Source of the DNA: JAJDAH01 sp964487605
GTDB taxonomy: Bacteria > Myxococcota_A > Polyangia > Polyangiales > Polyangiaceae
Assembly (NCBI GenBank): GCA_964487605.1
Contig: CAZARU010000011.1
Location: forward strand, 32,941-96,940
Direction: 5' to 3'
Length of the DNA: 64,000 bases
The notes under the pieces were generated by a model. That model did no database searches. It was given only the letters and a program-made list of their open reading frames with translations, and was not told the origin of the DNA. Positions within the stretch are counted from its first letter, which is position 1; the number at the start of each line of letters is the position of its first letter. Of the stretch, positions 8,771-17,584 are shown one piece after another. Position numbers and translations under genes: made by a program.

Positions 8771-9703
8771 ATGCGCGGCCGCCACGTGATCGTCGTCGCG
8801 CTGCTCGCGTGGGGCCCCTCGGGAAGCGCGATGGCGCAGGAGGGCGAGAGCCCTCCACCCGGCGACACACCAAGAGCAACGCCGGCCCCGGACGCCGGCG
8901 CGCCACCGCGGACGGCGCCGACACCGCCGACCTCCCCCTACCCCCACGCGTACCCTCCGCCGTACGGCCATCCGCCGCCCCATGGGGCGCCGCCCCACGG
9001 CTACCCGCCGCCCTACGGTTACGCGCCGCCCCATGGCTACCCACCGCCCTACGGCTACCCGCCGCCCTACGGCTACGCGCCGCCCCCCTACGCGGCAGCG
9101 CCGGCCCGCCCGCCCAAGCCGCCACCGCCGGCCGAGGCAGCGCGGTTGAACACTCCGTTCGTCGATCTTCTGGTCGCGGGCCTGAACTGGAATCGCCGCC
9201 TGTCGCACTTCCTCAACGTCGGCGTGCAGGGCGGACACTTCGCGGGCCGGGCCCGGCTCGCCGTCCGCGCCATCTTCTTCACCGAGGACGTCGACGACGA
9301 GTACCGGCGAGACTCCGACTACGACCCCGTCGACGAGTTCGAGGCGGCGCCTTCGCCGCCGCCGACGGCGCTCTTCGGGGCGAGCGTCGGCTACGCCCTG
9401 GTCAGCTCGAGCGGCTTCGTGCTGTCGCCCGGCGTCGCTTTCCAGACGACGGACGTCGGCGACTACGGGTCCTTTCTCGGCGCGGCGCTCCCCTTCGAGT
9501 GGGTGACCGAGGGAGGCGTGAGGGTGGGTTTCGAGTTCGCCCTGGGCCGCTCGTTCGGCGGCACGGTCCAGTCGCGGTGCCGCCTCGGTACCGCCACGAT
9601 GTGCCAGAGCGGGGACGAGCGCCGGAAGGACCGCGAAGCGGGGACGGCGTTCACGACCAACTTCCAGGTCGGCTGGGGCCTCTCGCGGTCCGAGGCCCCC
9701 TGA
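8771..9703 (+). CDS. secreted/outer-membrane protein with Pro-Tyr-Gly repeat and C-terminal barrel-like domain
   Basis: 310 residues from ATG 8771. A cleavable signal peptide ends near GSAMAQ. A Pro-rich linker then leads into a tandem array of PPPYGY/PPHGY units (residues about 60-110). The C-terminal 190 residues alternate hydrophobic and polar positions and end in aromatic-rich strands (TNFQVGWGLS), as in outer-membrane beta-barrels of unknown function. One Cys pair (SRCRLGTATMC) may form a disulphide. The repeat may span the cell wall or mediate surface contacts; that is inference. Confidence 0.75.
   Translation: MRGRHVIVVALLAWGPSGSAMAQEGESPPPGDTPRATPAPDAGAPPRTAPTPPTSPYPHAYPPPYGHPPPHGAPPHGYPPPYGYAPPHGYPPPYGYPPPYGYAPPPYAAAPARPPKPPPPAEAARLNTPFVDLLVAGLNWNRRLSHFLNVGVQGGHFAGRARLAVRAIFFTEDVDDEYRRDSDYDPVDEFEAAPSPPPTALFGASVGYALVSSSGFVLSPGVAFQTTDVGDYGSFLGAALPFEWVTEGGVRVGFEFALGRSFGGTVQSRCRLGTATMCQSGDERRKDREAGTAFTTNFQVGWGLSRSEAP
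8948..9096 (+). repeat. in-gene tandem repeat coding for PPPYGY-like units
   Basis: Imperfect 15-18 bp units built around ccgccctacggctac, repeated about nine times in frame inside the envelope-protein gene. The copies keep the reading frame and vary mainly at codon third positions, so this is a protein repeat and not an intergenic array. Confidence 0.85.
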
Positions 9704-9722
9704 GGTCAGCCGGTCCGCGAGT

Positions 9723-11015
9723 TCACGCCCCCCGCTCGGGAAGCCGAGTGCCGAGCTGGTGCGCCAGGCGATGGAAGTCACTCCCCGCGCGGATGTAGCG
9801 GACGTCGGCGCGCAGCGTCTTCGGATCGATCAGGGCGGAGAAGGGGACGAAGGCGAGCTCGAGCTGTCCGGCGACGCTGACCATGTGTCCGTCGAGCTCG
9901 AGCTCCGCGAGAGCGCGGTGCGCGCCCGCTCCGAGCTGGCAACCGAGCATCACGTCGAACGCGTGAGGCGCCGAGCAACGAGACTCGTACCCCAGCTGGA
10001 CCCCGGTGAGCTTCACGCGCTTGCCGGTTCGTGCCTCGATGCGATCCCCCGCGAGCTTCGCCACCACCTTCCCCACGTCGAGCTTCCCGAGGGAGACGTG
10101 GCCGTGTTCGTCCCGGGACAGGTCGCGCAGGAACGCCTCGGGGAAGAGCTCGGCGAGCCCCTCGGCGAGCACGACGGTGCCGTAGTGCTTCCCCCGAGCA
10201 GCCCGGGCCTCCACCAGGTCCGCCACGCGGTCGGCCAGGGCGTCGAGGGAAAGGCGCTTCACGGTGCGCTCGGCGCCGGTTCGGGCATCGCGCACCGTCT
10301 CCTCGACGGCGAGCGGGCCGGTGACGTCCTCGACGCCGACGACGAGGTGCGCCTCACCGGCGATGGCGACGCCATAGCTCAGCCACCCGGCTCGGCGACC
10401 CATCGTCTCCACGACGTAGTAGCTGCGCGTCGCGAGGGCGTCTGCGCGAAGGTTGAGCAGGGCCTTCGCCATCACGTCCACGGCGGTGAAGAACCCGAAC
10501 GTGAAGTCGATGCCGCGATAATCGTTGTCGATGGTCTTCGGGACGTGGACGACGGCCACGCGGCGCTCGGCAGGCGGCAGGCGGCGCTGGAACTCGTACA
10601 GCAGGTTCGCCGTCCTCAGGGTGTCGTCCCCGCCGATGGAGACGAGCGCGTCGAGGTCGAGGTCCACGAGCGCCTCGTAGACCGCCCGCAGCCCCGCGGT
10701 CCGCTCCGGGTCGTCGAGATCCTCGGGGCGCTCCACGCCTCGCCCCGGATTCGTGCGCGCGGTCCCGATCACGATCCCGCGGGCGTTGCGCAGCCCCCTC
10801 AGGTGGTGGTCGTCGAAGACGATGTAGTGCTCCCCGGCAGCGAGCGTCGTGCTGCCTCTGCGGTAGTCGGCCAGGTACGAGTAGCCGTTCGCCATCCCGA
10901 GGACCTCGGCACCGCCGCGGCGAAGCGCCATGACGGCGGAGCCGATCACGGCGTTCGCGGCCGGCGCCGGCCCACCGCTGAAGACGATGGCCGCGCGGCG
11001 AAGCGCGCGCTTCAT
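9723..11015 (-). CDS. pfp: pyrophosphate-type 6-phosphofructokinase
   Basis: 430 residues from ATG 11015. Phosphorylates fructose-6-phosphate to fructose-1,6-bisphosphate in glycolysis. The family signature is clear: SGGPAPAAN near the start, GGDDT at residues 128-132, PKTIDND at 159-165 and METMGRRAGW-like VETMGRRAGW near 205. Asp131 after GGD, and Lys160 in place of the Gly of ATP enzymes, are the known determinants for pyrophosphate as phosphoryl donor. The reaction is then reversible and can serve gluconeogenesis. The start overlaps the stop of the AlkD-like gene by 4 bp (ATGA), an unusual operon pairing. Confidence 0.9.
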   Translation of the reverse strand: MKRALRRAAIVFSGGPAPAANAVIGSAVMALRRGGAEVLGMANGYSYLADYRRGSTTLAAGEHYIVFDDHHLRGLRNARGIVIGTARTNPGRGVERPEDLDDPERTAGLRAVYEALVDLDLDALVSIGGDDTLRTANLLYEFQRRLPPAERRVAVVHVPKTIDNDYRGIDFTFGFFTAVDVMAKALLNLRADALATRSYYVVETMGRRAGWLSYGVAIAGEAHLVVGVEDVTGPLAVEETVRDARTGAERTVKRLSLDALADRVADLVEARAARGKHYGTVVLAEGLAELFPEAFLRDLSRDEHGHVSLGKLDVGKVVAKLAGDRIEARTGKRVKLTGVQLGYESRCSAPHAFDVMLGCQLGAGAHRALAELELDGHMVSVAGQLELAFVPFSALIDPKTLRADVRYIRAGSDFHRLAHQLGTRLPERGA

Positions 11016-11878
11016 GATCTGCGAGCCCGCTTTCGGCGCGGCGAGCTGCCCGATGGTGCTCGGGCCTTCTTCGACGGTCGGGTCTTCTTCGACGGTGGGG
11101 TCTTCTTCGACGGTCGGGCCTTCTTCGACGGTCGGGCCTTCTTCGACGACGCGCTCGCGGCCTGGAGCGCCCGTTCGCCGGACGCCCGGCGCGCTCGGTC
11201 GTGAATCCCCTGCCGGGCAGAGAGCGCTCTCGCGATGTACGCGGCCGCGTCGGGCGTCTTGCAGCTCGTCTGCCCGTGATCGACCTCGACCTTCCCGATG
11301 CGACGCGCGGCGGCCACGGCGCGGTCGGCGAGGGCGCCACCTCGCAGTCCGATGGCGATGAGGGCGTTGTTCATGGCGTCGCGTGTCTTGTTCCGCGCGC
11401 GGTGGATGCCGCGCTCGATCTTGGGCAGGAACGCCTCCAGGTAGCGGTCCTGGGGGCCGGTGGGCTGCATCGCGAGCACCGCCAGGAGCATCCAGCCCGC
11501 ACGGCCCACCCACTCGTCGCCCGAGCGAATCCACTTCTCCATGAGCCGCTGGGCGTGGGGGGAGCGACCCGCGCAGTTTCGAACGAAGACGTCCGCGAGG
11601 GCGTAGTGCCGGATCTCCGAGACCCACGCCTCGAGCTTCTTCGGCGTCATCACCGACGGGTCGGCCACCATCGTCGCGAGCATCCGCGCGTCCTCGTTCC
11701 CGGTCTTCCAGAGCTGGTCGGCGAGCGCCTGACTGGTGGCCAGCGACTTCCTCAGCTTGCCGAGGTTGGCGAAGCTGACGCCGAACATCTCCGGGCCGTA
11801 GCCGTGGCGGGCGTACACCTTCCGATTCTGCTCCGTTCCCATGGCTCGGAGAGCGCCCATGACCTGCGCGTAGTCCAT
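11012..11878 (-). CDS. AlkD-like DNA alkylation repair protein with lysine-rich tail
   Basis: 288 residues from ATG 11878 (MDYAQVMGALRAMG); a longer start at 11914 is possible. The first 230 residues are helical HEAT-like repeats of the DNA alkylation repair (AlkD) type, with family landmarks ARHG, FGVSFANLGKL, NEDARMLA, DEWVGRAGWML and KTRDAMNNALIAIG. Family members are DNA glycosylases for 3- and 7-alkylpurines, but many homologues are uncharacterised. The last 45 residues are a Lys/Arg/Pro tail of six-residue SKKARP-like units ending KRARRS, resembling histone H1-type DNA-binding tails. It is the upstream partner of pfp in a coupled pair. Confidence 0.83.
   Translation of the reverse strand: MDYAQVMGALRAMGTEQNRKVYARHGYGPEMFGVSFANLGKLRKSLATSQALADQLWKTGNEDARMLATMVADPSVMTPKKLEAWVSEIRHYALADVFVRNCAGRSPHAQRLMEKWIRSGDEWVGRAGWMLLAVLAMQPTGPQDRYLEAFLPKIERGIHRARNKTRDAMNNALIAIGLRGGALADRAVAAARRIGKVEVDHGQTSCKTPDAAAYIARALSARQGIHDRARRASGERALQAASASSKKARPSKKARPSKKTPPSKKTRPSKKARAPSGSSPRRKRARRS
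11061..11150 (-). repeat. 18-bp tandem repeat coding for SKK(A/T)(R/P)P
   Basis: Five consecutive 18-bp copies, seen on the plus strand as cgggccttcttcgacggt with one- to three-base variants, lie in frame in the C-terminal tail of the AlkD-like gene. Copy number is likely to vary between strains by slippage or recombination. Confidence 0.9.
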
Positions 11879-11936
11879 GGTCCGACGATGGAAGCACCAT
11901 CGTGCAGGCCGCACAAACGCGGCGGGCCCCTTGCCG

Positions 11937-13787
11937 TCACGGCGCAGGAGCGACGGGCACCGGGTCCGCCGGCTGCGCGGGCGGCGCGATGGGCGCCGAG
12001 CCGCTCGATGCCGGCGGGAGCGGGGGCTTGGTCGGCGATGCCGGACCCTCCGTTGCCGCGGACGAGATCGGAGGCGGGGGCACCACCGGCGGTGCAGGTG
12101 CCTCGAAGGAAGCCGGGGGCTTGGTCGGCGGCGCGGGCGTGGGCGCCGGAGCCGCGTCCGCCGAGGCTCCCGCGTCCGAGGTCTCGAACATCCGCGATAC
12201 GTCGATCTCCTCGAGGCGCGGTGACTCCGGGACGGGAACGGCGGGCTCGACCCCCGGCGTCCGCTTCAATCGCACGATGACCTTCGGGTCGCGGCCGTCG
12301 AGCGTGACGTTCGCTGCGTCGAACCCCTCTCGTCGCACCTGGACGGTCACGACCTCGCCGATGGGTACCTGGACGAAGACGGGCATGGTGCCCAGGTCGC
12401 GATCCCCGCGGAACACCCGCGCATCGATGGGATCGATCACGATGGCCACGTTGCGGCTCGCACGGACGTTCGCGGCCGGCACGGGCGCGGCAGAGCGAAC
12501 GGGGTCCGGCGTGGAGGCGGCCGTCGCCGGACCGTCCCGCGTTGCGACGCGGAACGCGGCGTACGCCGACGCCGCTGCGACGCAGAGGACGACCAGCGTG
12601 GGCAGCGCGGACCCACGGCGGCGCGAGGGTTGCTCGGTGAGCGCTTTCGCGAACCTGTCGCGCCCCGCCAGCGTGTCGTCGTCGCGATTCGCGAGGTCCT
12701 CGACCGCGAGGGGGAGCTCGCCGTCGTGCAGTCGGTCGAGGTCCTCCACGAGGCGCTCCATGCTCGCGTAGCGGTCCTCCGGCCGCTTGGAGAGACACTT
12801 GAGGATGATCGCCTCGAGCCCGGGTGGAACCTCCTGTGGCGGGGGGCTCATCTCGCTGATGAGGGGGACGGCGCTGTACATGTGCTGGGTCACCAGCCCG
12901 AGCGGGTTCTCGGCGTCGAACGGCAGCCGTCCGCAGGTCATCTCGTAAAGGATCACTCCGAGCGAGTAGATGTCGGCACGGCTGTCCACCTCGCCACCAG
13001 AGCCCTGCTCCGGCGACATGTACTGCGGCGTCCCGAAGATCGTTCCCGCCCGGGTGAGGCGATTCTGGCTCCTGGCAACCTTGGCGATCCCGAAGTCGAG
13101 GATCTTCACGAAGTCCGGATCGTCCTCTCTCGCGACCAGCACCAGGTTCTCCGGCTTCAGATCACGATGGACGATGCCCGCGGCGTGAGCGGCTGCCAGT
13201 CCCTGTGCGATGCGGCGCCCTATCCTGATGACGCGCGCCACGGGAACGGGTTCGCGTGTCTTCAGGAGCCTGGACAGCGGCTGGCCATCCACCAGCTCCA
13301 TCGCCAGGTACGTCGCTCCGTCGGGAAGCTCGCCGAAATCGAAGACGTCGACGATGGCGGGATGGCCGATGGACGATGCGGCGCGAGCCTCGGTCAGGAA
13401 CCGCTCGGTCACCTCTCGATCGCCGGCGAAGTCGGGTCGGAGGATCTTCACCGCGACGGTGCGGTCGATGATGCGGTGCGACGCGCGGTACACGACGCCC
13501 ATACCGCCCTCGGCCACGACGTCTTCGATCTGGTAGCGCCCGTCGATGATGTAGCCGGCGTAGCTGCGGGCCCCGAGCTCGGACGGGGGCGGGCGCTCGT
13601 CACCCGCGAGGGACGACGACGGCATGAGCGTCGCCTTCCGCAAGACATCGGTCCGGGTGGACGGTTCGACGCGGTCGCCGGGCGGGCGGTGGTCGAACTC
13701 CGTCGGGAGCTCCCCGCGGTCGTCCGCTCCGCCGGGTGGCTCGGCAGGCGCCGGCGGAACGTCCTCGGTTCGACCCACGGAACCCAC
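11937..13787 (-). CDS. Ser/Thr protein kinase with transmembrane segment and PEGA domain
   Basis: 616 residues from GTG 13787; an ATG at 13625 (MPSSSLAG) is the alternative, but the codon bias of the gene extends upstream to the GTG. An acidic/Pro-rich N-terminus is followed by a Hanks-type kinase domain (about residues 80-345) with GGMGVVYRA loop, VAVKILRP lysine, HRDLKPEN (Asp209), DFGIAK and a GTPQYMSPEQ activation segment; all catalytic residues are present. A transmembrane helix lies around residues 392-412. A PEGA-type beta domain follows at about 445-505, then a Pro/Ala/Ser-rich tail. The kinase is thus cytoplasmic with an external PEGA domain. Divergent from the small TPR-like gene. 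Confidence 0.9.
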   Translation of the reverse strand: MGSVGRTEDVPPAPAEPPGGADDRGELPTEFDHRPPGDRVEPSTRTDVLRKATLMPSSSLAGDERPPPSELGARSYAGYIIDGRYQIEDVVAEGGMGVVYRASHRIIDRTVAVKILRPDFAGDREVTERFLTEARAASSIGHPAIVDVFDFGELPDGATYLAMELVDGQPLSRLLKTREPVPVARVIRIGRRIAQGLAAAHAAGIVHRDLKPENLVLVAREDDPDFVKILDFGIAKVARSQNRLTRAGTIFGTPQYMSPEQGSGGEVDSRADIYSLGVILYEMTCGRLPFDAENPLGLVTQHMYSAVPLISEMSPPPQEVPPGLEAIILKCLSKRPEDRYASMERLVEDLDRLHDGELPLAVEDLANRDDDTLAGRDRFAKALTEQPSRRRGSALPTLVVLCVAAASAYAAFRVATRDGPATAASTPDPVRSAAPVPAANVRASRNVAIVIDPIDARVFRGDRDLGTMPVFVQVPIGEVVTVQVRREGFDAANVTLDGRDPKVIVRLKRTPGVEPAVPVPESPRLEEIDVSRMFETSDAGASADAAPAPTPAPPTKPPASFEAPAPPVVPPPPISSAATEGPASPTKPPLPPASSGSAPIAPPAQPADPVPVAPAP

Positions 13788-13924
13788 GATAATCGTTCCG
13801 GCGGCCGGGTTCGACGGAGCGCCCGCCGCGCGGCGCCCCGCGCGGTGATCCGGCCGGCGGATGACGAAGAATGTCAGCGCGAAAGTTGTGCTGGAGCCGA
13901 TCGCCGCACACAGTGACCCTCGCG

Positions 13925-14239
13925 ATGGCCCGGCAGCGAAGGACCCCAGGAGCCGCAGTCCTCCACGAGGAAGCTGCCTTTCACCTCGCACGCGGCGCGC
14001 ACCGAGCAGCACTCGCGCCGCTCTGCCGGCTGGTGCTGATGCTGCCGCCGAGGCACTCCGCGCTCGCCGGCCTGTGGACCACGCTGGGCCACGTCTACCT
14101 GGCCCTGGGTCGCCCGGAGCACGCCGCACGGGCCGCTCAGGCCGCGCTGCGCGCCGGAAGCCGATCGGCCCTGACCCGCGGCGTCATGGCTCGCGCCACC
14201 GCGCTCCTGTCGGCCGGGGCCGGGACGGCTACGCGCTGA
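13925..14239 (+). CDS. small TPR-like helical protein
   Basis: 104 residues from ATG 13925, or 122 from ATG 13871; neither has a strong ribosome binding site. The sequence is helical, with repeat-like segments HLARGAHRAALAPLCRLVLMLPP and LGHVYLALGRPEHAARAAQAALR; the second matches the TPR consensus (G-Y-x8-G-x3-A-x6-A). Probably a small protein-interaction module, divergently transcribed from the PEGA kinase. Short length and weak start make the call tentative. Confidence 0.5.
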   Translation: MARQRRTPGAAVLHEEAAFHLARGAHRAALAPLCRLVLMLPPRHSALAGLWTTLGHVYLALGRPEHAARAAQAALRAGSRSALTRGVMARATALLSAGAGTATR

Positions 14240-14347
14240 GGCTCACGTGCAGCGCGGGTGAACCCCGCCCGCTCCGGGCGGACGGGACCACGTCGCGTCG
14301 CACGGCGTCGTTGAGCAGGTGCGGGTCCCGTGCTACCCGCCCGACTC

Positions 14348-15535
14348 ATGAGGACCTTGTTCTTGCTGGGGGCTGCGGCGGCGCTGGTCGGCTCGGTGGT
14401 CGGTGGCTGCAGTAGCTCGCAATCGGCGGGGCGGCAGTCGGCGCAGGGCGGCTCGAGCGGTGGAAGCTGCGTGCCCGGCCAAACGCGAAGCTGCACCTGC
14501 CCGACCACGGCCATGGGGGCGCAGGTGTGCGGTCAGGACTCGACCTGGGGCGTTTGCAACGGCTGTGGCGGAGGCGTCGGTGGCGCCGGCCCGGTAGGCG
14601 GCTCCGGTGGTATCGGTGGCGCCGGCGCCGTCGGTGGCGCCGGTGGCGCCGGCGTGGGTGGCTCGGGCGCGACGGGGTTCGGTGGCTCGTCCGGTGGCCC
14701 CACGACGCAGCTCGGGCGTGCATGCGTCTCCGACGCCGAGTGCGGTACGGCGGGATTGGTCTGCCTCACCCAGACTTCCGGCGCCCTCGACGGCGCGAGC
14801 CCGCCGCGAGGTCTGTGCACCGCGGAGTGCTCGGCAGACGCGACGCTCTGCAGCGGCTACGGGCCGGGAGCCATCTGCCTGAACTTCGGAACGACCGCGA
14901 ATCCCGCGGCCTACTGCGTCGAATCGTGCACGTTCGGCCCGGATTCGTTGACGGACTTCAACGCGACCAAGTGCCACGGCCGCCAGGAGGTCGCTTGCAC
15001 GCCGCTCTCGGATCAGAGCATGAACACCATTCCCGCCTGCGTGCCCCAGTGCAACGCCGACGCGGACTGCACACCGGGGTTCTGCAATCCCGAGTCCGGG
15101 CTGTGTACCTCCACGAGCCCGCAGGGCGCTTCGACGGGGGCGCCATGTACACCGGCGCCCGACGGCGGCGTGGACACCTGCCGGGGAAGCTGCATCACGT
15201 TCAACCTCGGCACGACCGGGACGACCAGCATGTGCGCGGAGGGATGCACGACGGGGGCCCTGCCGGCGTGCGGCTGGAACGGACCCGGCACGGGGAACGC
15301 CGATGCGTTCTGCCTGTACACCTTCACGGTCGTCATCGACGCTGGTGGCCCGGGCTTCGGTGACCGAGGTTCGTGCGGACAGCTCTGCGGCTGCAACGAC
15401 GATTGCCAGAACAAGGCGCTCATCTGCAACCCCATCAACAACGCCAACTTCACCATGGCGACCGGGCGGCTCGGCGTGTGCTCCGACCCCACCGATTCGA
15501 ACGGAATGCCCGCGATGCAGTTGCCGTGCAACTGA
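14348..15535 (+). CDS. Cys-rich lipoprotein with Gly-rich linker
   Basis: 395 residues from ATG 14348 (an in-frame ATG 18 bp upstream is possible). The signal sequence ends VVGGC (lipobox). A Cys-rich segment (CVPGQTRSCTCP...CGQ) matches the short TRxCxCPxGxxGxQxC motif of myxobacterial lipoproteins. Next come about 50 residues of Gly/Ala/Ser linker and a domain with many paired cysteines (CVSDAECG, CTAECSADATLC, CNADADCTPGFC, CGCNDDC). Likely an extracellular, disulphide-stabilised protein anchored to a membrane; function unknown. A further Cys-rich lipoprotein follows after 16 bp, so the two form an operon. Confidence 0.8.
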   Translation: MRTLFLLGAAAALVGSVVGGCSSSQSAGRQSAQGGSSGGSCVPGQTRSCTCPTTAMGAQVCGQDSTWGVCNGCGGGVGGAGPVGGSGGIGGAGAVGGAGGAGVGGSGATGFGGSSGGPTTQLGRACVSDAECGTAGLVCLTQTSGALDGASPPRGLCTAECSADATLCSGYGPGAICLNFGTTANPAAYCVESCTFGPDSLTDFNATKCHGRQEVACTPLSDQSMNTIPACVPQCNADADCTPGFCNPESGLCTSTSPQGASTGAPCTPAPDGGVDTCRGSCITFNLGTTGTTSMCAEGCTTGALPACGWNGPGTGNADAFCLYTFTVVIDAGGPGFGDRGSCGQLCGCNDDCQNKALICNPINNANFTMATGRLGVCSDPTDSNGMPAMQLPCN

Positions 15536-15551
15536 TGGCCTGGAACTCGAC

Positions 15552-16235
15552 GTGCTAGCGCCTCGCGGCGCACGGCAGCACCGAACTCCGAGTCCGCGCC
15601 ACCCACGCGTCGCCATCGCCACACTTCTGGGCTGCGCTCTCCTTTCGGCCTGTGGCGGCGGGGAGTTCTCCACCGACGGCGGCTCCGCGGGTTCGAACGG
15701 AACCGCCGGCTCGGGTGCCGGCGGCTCGGGCGCCGGCGGCTCGGGTACCGGCGGCGGCCCCACGGGCCCGTCGTGCCCCGCGGTGGAGCCCGTCGAAGGA
15801 TCGACCTGCGCGAACGGCCTCGCCTGCTCGTTCGGTGACGCGGCCCGACCGAGCTGTCGTCCGCGCTTCGAGTGCCAAGGGGGCAAGTGGACGCGCACCA
15901 GCACCGGAACCTGCGCGCGCGACACGACGTGCCCGCTCGCTCCACCTGCCACGGGCGCGGACTGCCTCAGCCTGGGACAGCTCTGCGACTACCCGACGGA
16001 CGGCGCGCTCTGCGGGTGCCCGCCGTGCACCACGTTCTGCTCGTCGGTGAAGTGGCAGTGCGCCAAGGCGCCGGGCGGCAAGTGTCCCAGGCGTCTGCCG
16101 AACGAGGGCTCGGAGTGCACGGATGACGCCCTGTCGTGCAGCTACGGTAGCTGCGCGCTCGACGAGGCCATGACCACGACCTGCACGGGGAAGCGGTGGC
16201 GCTGGTCCGCGACGAAGTGCCCGGCGCCGAGCTGA
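15552..16235 (+). CDS. Cys-rich lipoprotein
   Basis: 227 residues from GTG 15552, chosen because it places a lipoprotein signal (LLGCALLSACGG) at a normal distance; no ATG lies in frame nearby. A Gly/Ser/Ala linker follows the lipid-anchored Cys. The body holds about 20 cysteines in blocks such as CPAVEPVEGSTC, CSYGSC and CxGxxWxxxxxxC, a pattern repeated three times in which a Cys-x-Gly-x-x-Trp strand closes each unit. Probably secreted and disulphide-bonded; family not named. Downstream partner of the preceding lipoprotein gene; converges with the next gene. Confidence 0.75.
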   Translation: MLAPRGARQHRTPSPRHPRVAIATLLGCALLSACGGGEFSTDGGSAGSNGTAGSGAGGSGAGGSGTGGGPTGPSCPAVEPVEGSTCANGLACSFGDAARPSCRPRFECQGGKWTRTSTGTCARDTTCPLAPPATGADCLSLGQLCDYPTDGALCGCPPCTTFCSSVKWQCAKAPGGKCPRRLPNEGSECTDDALSCSYGSCALDEAMTTTCTGKRWRWSATKCPAPS

Positions 16236-16242
16236 ATCCGGC

Positions 16243-16893
16243 TCAGCCCGAGCAATTCTCGAAGACGAACACGCCGTCGGCCGTGCACGCGCTCGTCGCG
16301 AACGTCCCGCCCGTGAGCATGGGGCAAGAGAAGCCCGCCCAGATTCTCCCGGCGCCCACCGTGAGCGGCGCGCTCCCGACGTCCACCGTGCAGGACGACC
16401 CCGGCGCAGGTTCCAGGTCGCCGGCCTGCGGCGTGTGAACGCGCAGCACCGCCGACGCGGGCGAACCGTTGACGATCGCACCGAGTGATTCGATCTCGAG
16501 CGACGCCGACTGCGTCACGACGGCCGCCGAAACCTCGAAACCCCCGCCGGCGATCCCGACGCGGCAGCGTACGCTCGCTCCCTCGCCATCCACCGCCCGG
16601 GGCCCGCTCGCGTCGTTCCGGGTCACCGGAGGGTCGCCAGTCGCACCGATGTGGGAGAACACGGCGCACCTGCTCGCGTCCATCCCGGGCTGCACGCGGA
16701 AACTCGCGGCCGCACGCGCGGGAAGCACTGCGGCATCGAACGTCTCCGAGCGCTCGTGGGCGACGTCCGTCGGGGCATCGGAGACGTGCGGGGCGTCCCC
16801 CGACGGTCCCCCGTCGGCGGAGGGCCGCGCGGGCGCGCCCGCGGTGGAGCACGCGGAGCACGCGAGGAGCAGAGTACCGACGCACCTCACCAT
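16243..16893 (-). CDS. hypothetical lipoprotein
   Basis: 216 residues from ATG 16893. The start MVRCVGTLLLACSAC contains a lipobox (LLAC). An Asp/Pro/Ser-rich linker precedes a beta-rich domain of about 150 residues with four cysteines (SRCAVFSH, VRCRVGIAG, SSCTVDV, FSCPML) and a final ENCSG. No catalytic motif is recognised. It overlaps the upstream short-chain dehydrogenase gene by 7 bp and is probably co-transcribed with it, although the two products would act in different compartments. Confidence 0.7.
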   Translation of the reverse strand: MVRCVGTLLLACSACSTAGAPARPSADGGPSGDAPHVSDAPTDVAHERSETFDAAVLPARAAASFRVQPGMDASRCAVFSHIGATGDPPVTRNDASGPRAVDGEGASVRCRVGIAGGGFEVSAAVVTQSASLEIESLGAIVNGSPASAVLRVHTPQAGDLEPAPGSSCTVDVGSAPLTVGAGRIWAGFSCPMLTGGTFATSACTADGVFVFENCSG

Positions 16894-17549
16894 GGCAGGT
16901 CGGCGCCGAGGTAGTCCACGAACGTGCCGGATCTCGCGGCGTCGAGCTCGTCGATTCGGCCGATCATGCCGCGCACCGAGTCCGCGGGTCGAACGGTGCC
17001 CTGGGAGAAGGTCATGTCGGTCGCGACGAAGCCGGGGTGGAGCAGGAGTACCGAGATCCCCCGCGGGGCGAGATCGTGGGCCAGGGACCGACCGGCCGCG
17101 TTCACCGCCGCCTTCGACATGCGGTATCCGTACATGCCCCCCGACGAGTTGTCCCCGATCGATCCCATGCGGCTCGTGACGATGGCGACCTTGGACCCCG
17201 CGACGAGTTTGGGCAGGAGCAGCGCGGTGAGGTGGACCGGACCGACGGCGTTGACCGCGAGCTGACGCTCGACACTCGCGGGATTCAGGTCGAAGACGGC
17301 GTCGATGGACATCACGCCAGCGTTGTGGACGAGCCAGTCGATCCGATCGACGGGCAGGACCTCCGCCAAGCGCCTCCGATCGGCCTCGAGCGCGACGTCC
17401 ACGCCCGCAACGATCTCGACGCGAAGGCCCTGCAGCGCGGCGCTCGGTTCGCGACACACACCGACGACCCGGTCGCCTCGCTCGGAGAGCTGACGGCAGA
17501 GTTCGAGCCCGATGCCTCGGTTCGCTCCGGTGACGATCGACGCGCGCAT
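16887..17549 (-). CDS. short-chain dehydrogenase/reductase (SDR)
   Basis: 220 residues from ATG 17549; the open frame extends upstream, but the Rossmann strand begins directly at MRASIVTG. Classical SDR motifs are present: TGANRGIG at residues 7-14 for NAD(P) binding, a VHNAGVM strand, the catalytic Ser in the VTSRMGSIGD region, YRMSK for the catalytic Tyr and Lys, and HPGFVATDM after the active site. Cytoplasmic oxidoreductase resembling C-factor/sniffer-type SDRs; substrate unknown. Confidence 0.88.
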   Translation of the reverse strand: MRASIVTGANRGIGLELCRQLSERGDRVVGVCREPSAALQGLRVEIVAGVDVALEADRRRLAEVLPVDRIDWLVHNAGVMSIDAVFDLNPASVERQLAVNAVGPVHLTALLLPKLVAGSKVAIVTSRMGSIGDNSSGGMYGYRMSKAAVNAAGRSLAHDLAPRGISVLLLHPGFVATDMTFSQGTVRPADSVRGMIGRIDELDAARSGTFVDYLGADLPW

Positions 17550-17584
17550 GGGCCTCGGCTCCCTGAGAGTCCGAGCGCACCGTA

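Noticed and set aside
8948..9096. CRISPR-like or intergenic repeat array
   Set aside because: Units are short, contiguous, in frame and coding; there are no spacers.
9723..11900. 725-residue open frame as a fusion of pfp with an upstream domain
   Set aside because: The N-terminal part is out of frame with the AlkD-like gene it overlaps and is Arg/Pro-rich shadow sequence; PFK begins at ATG 11015.
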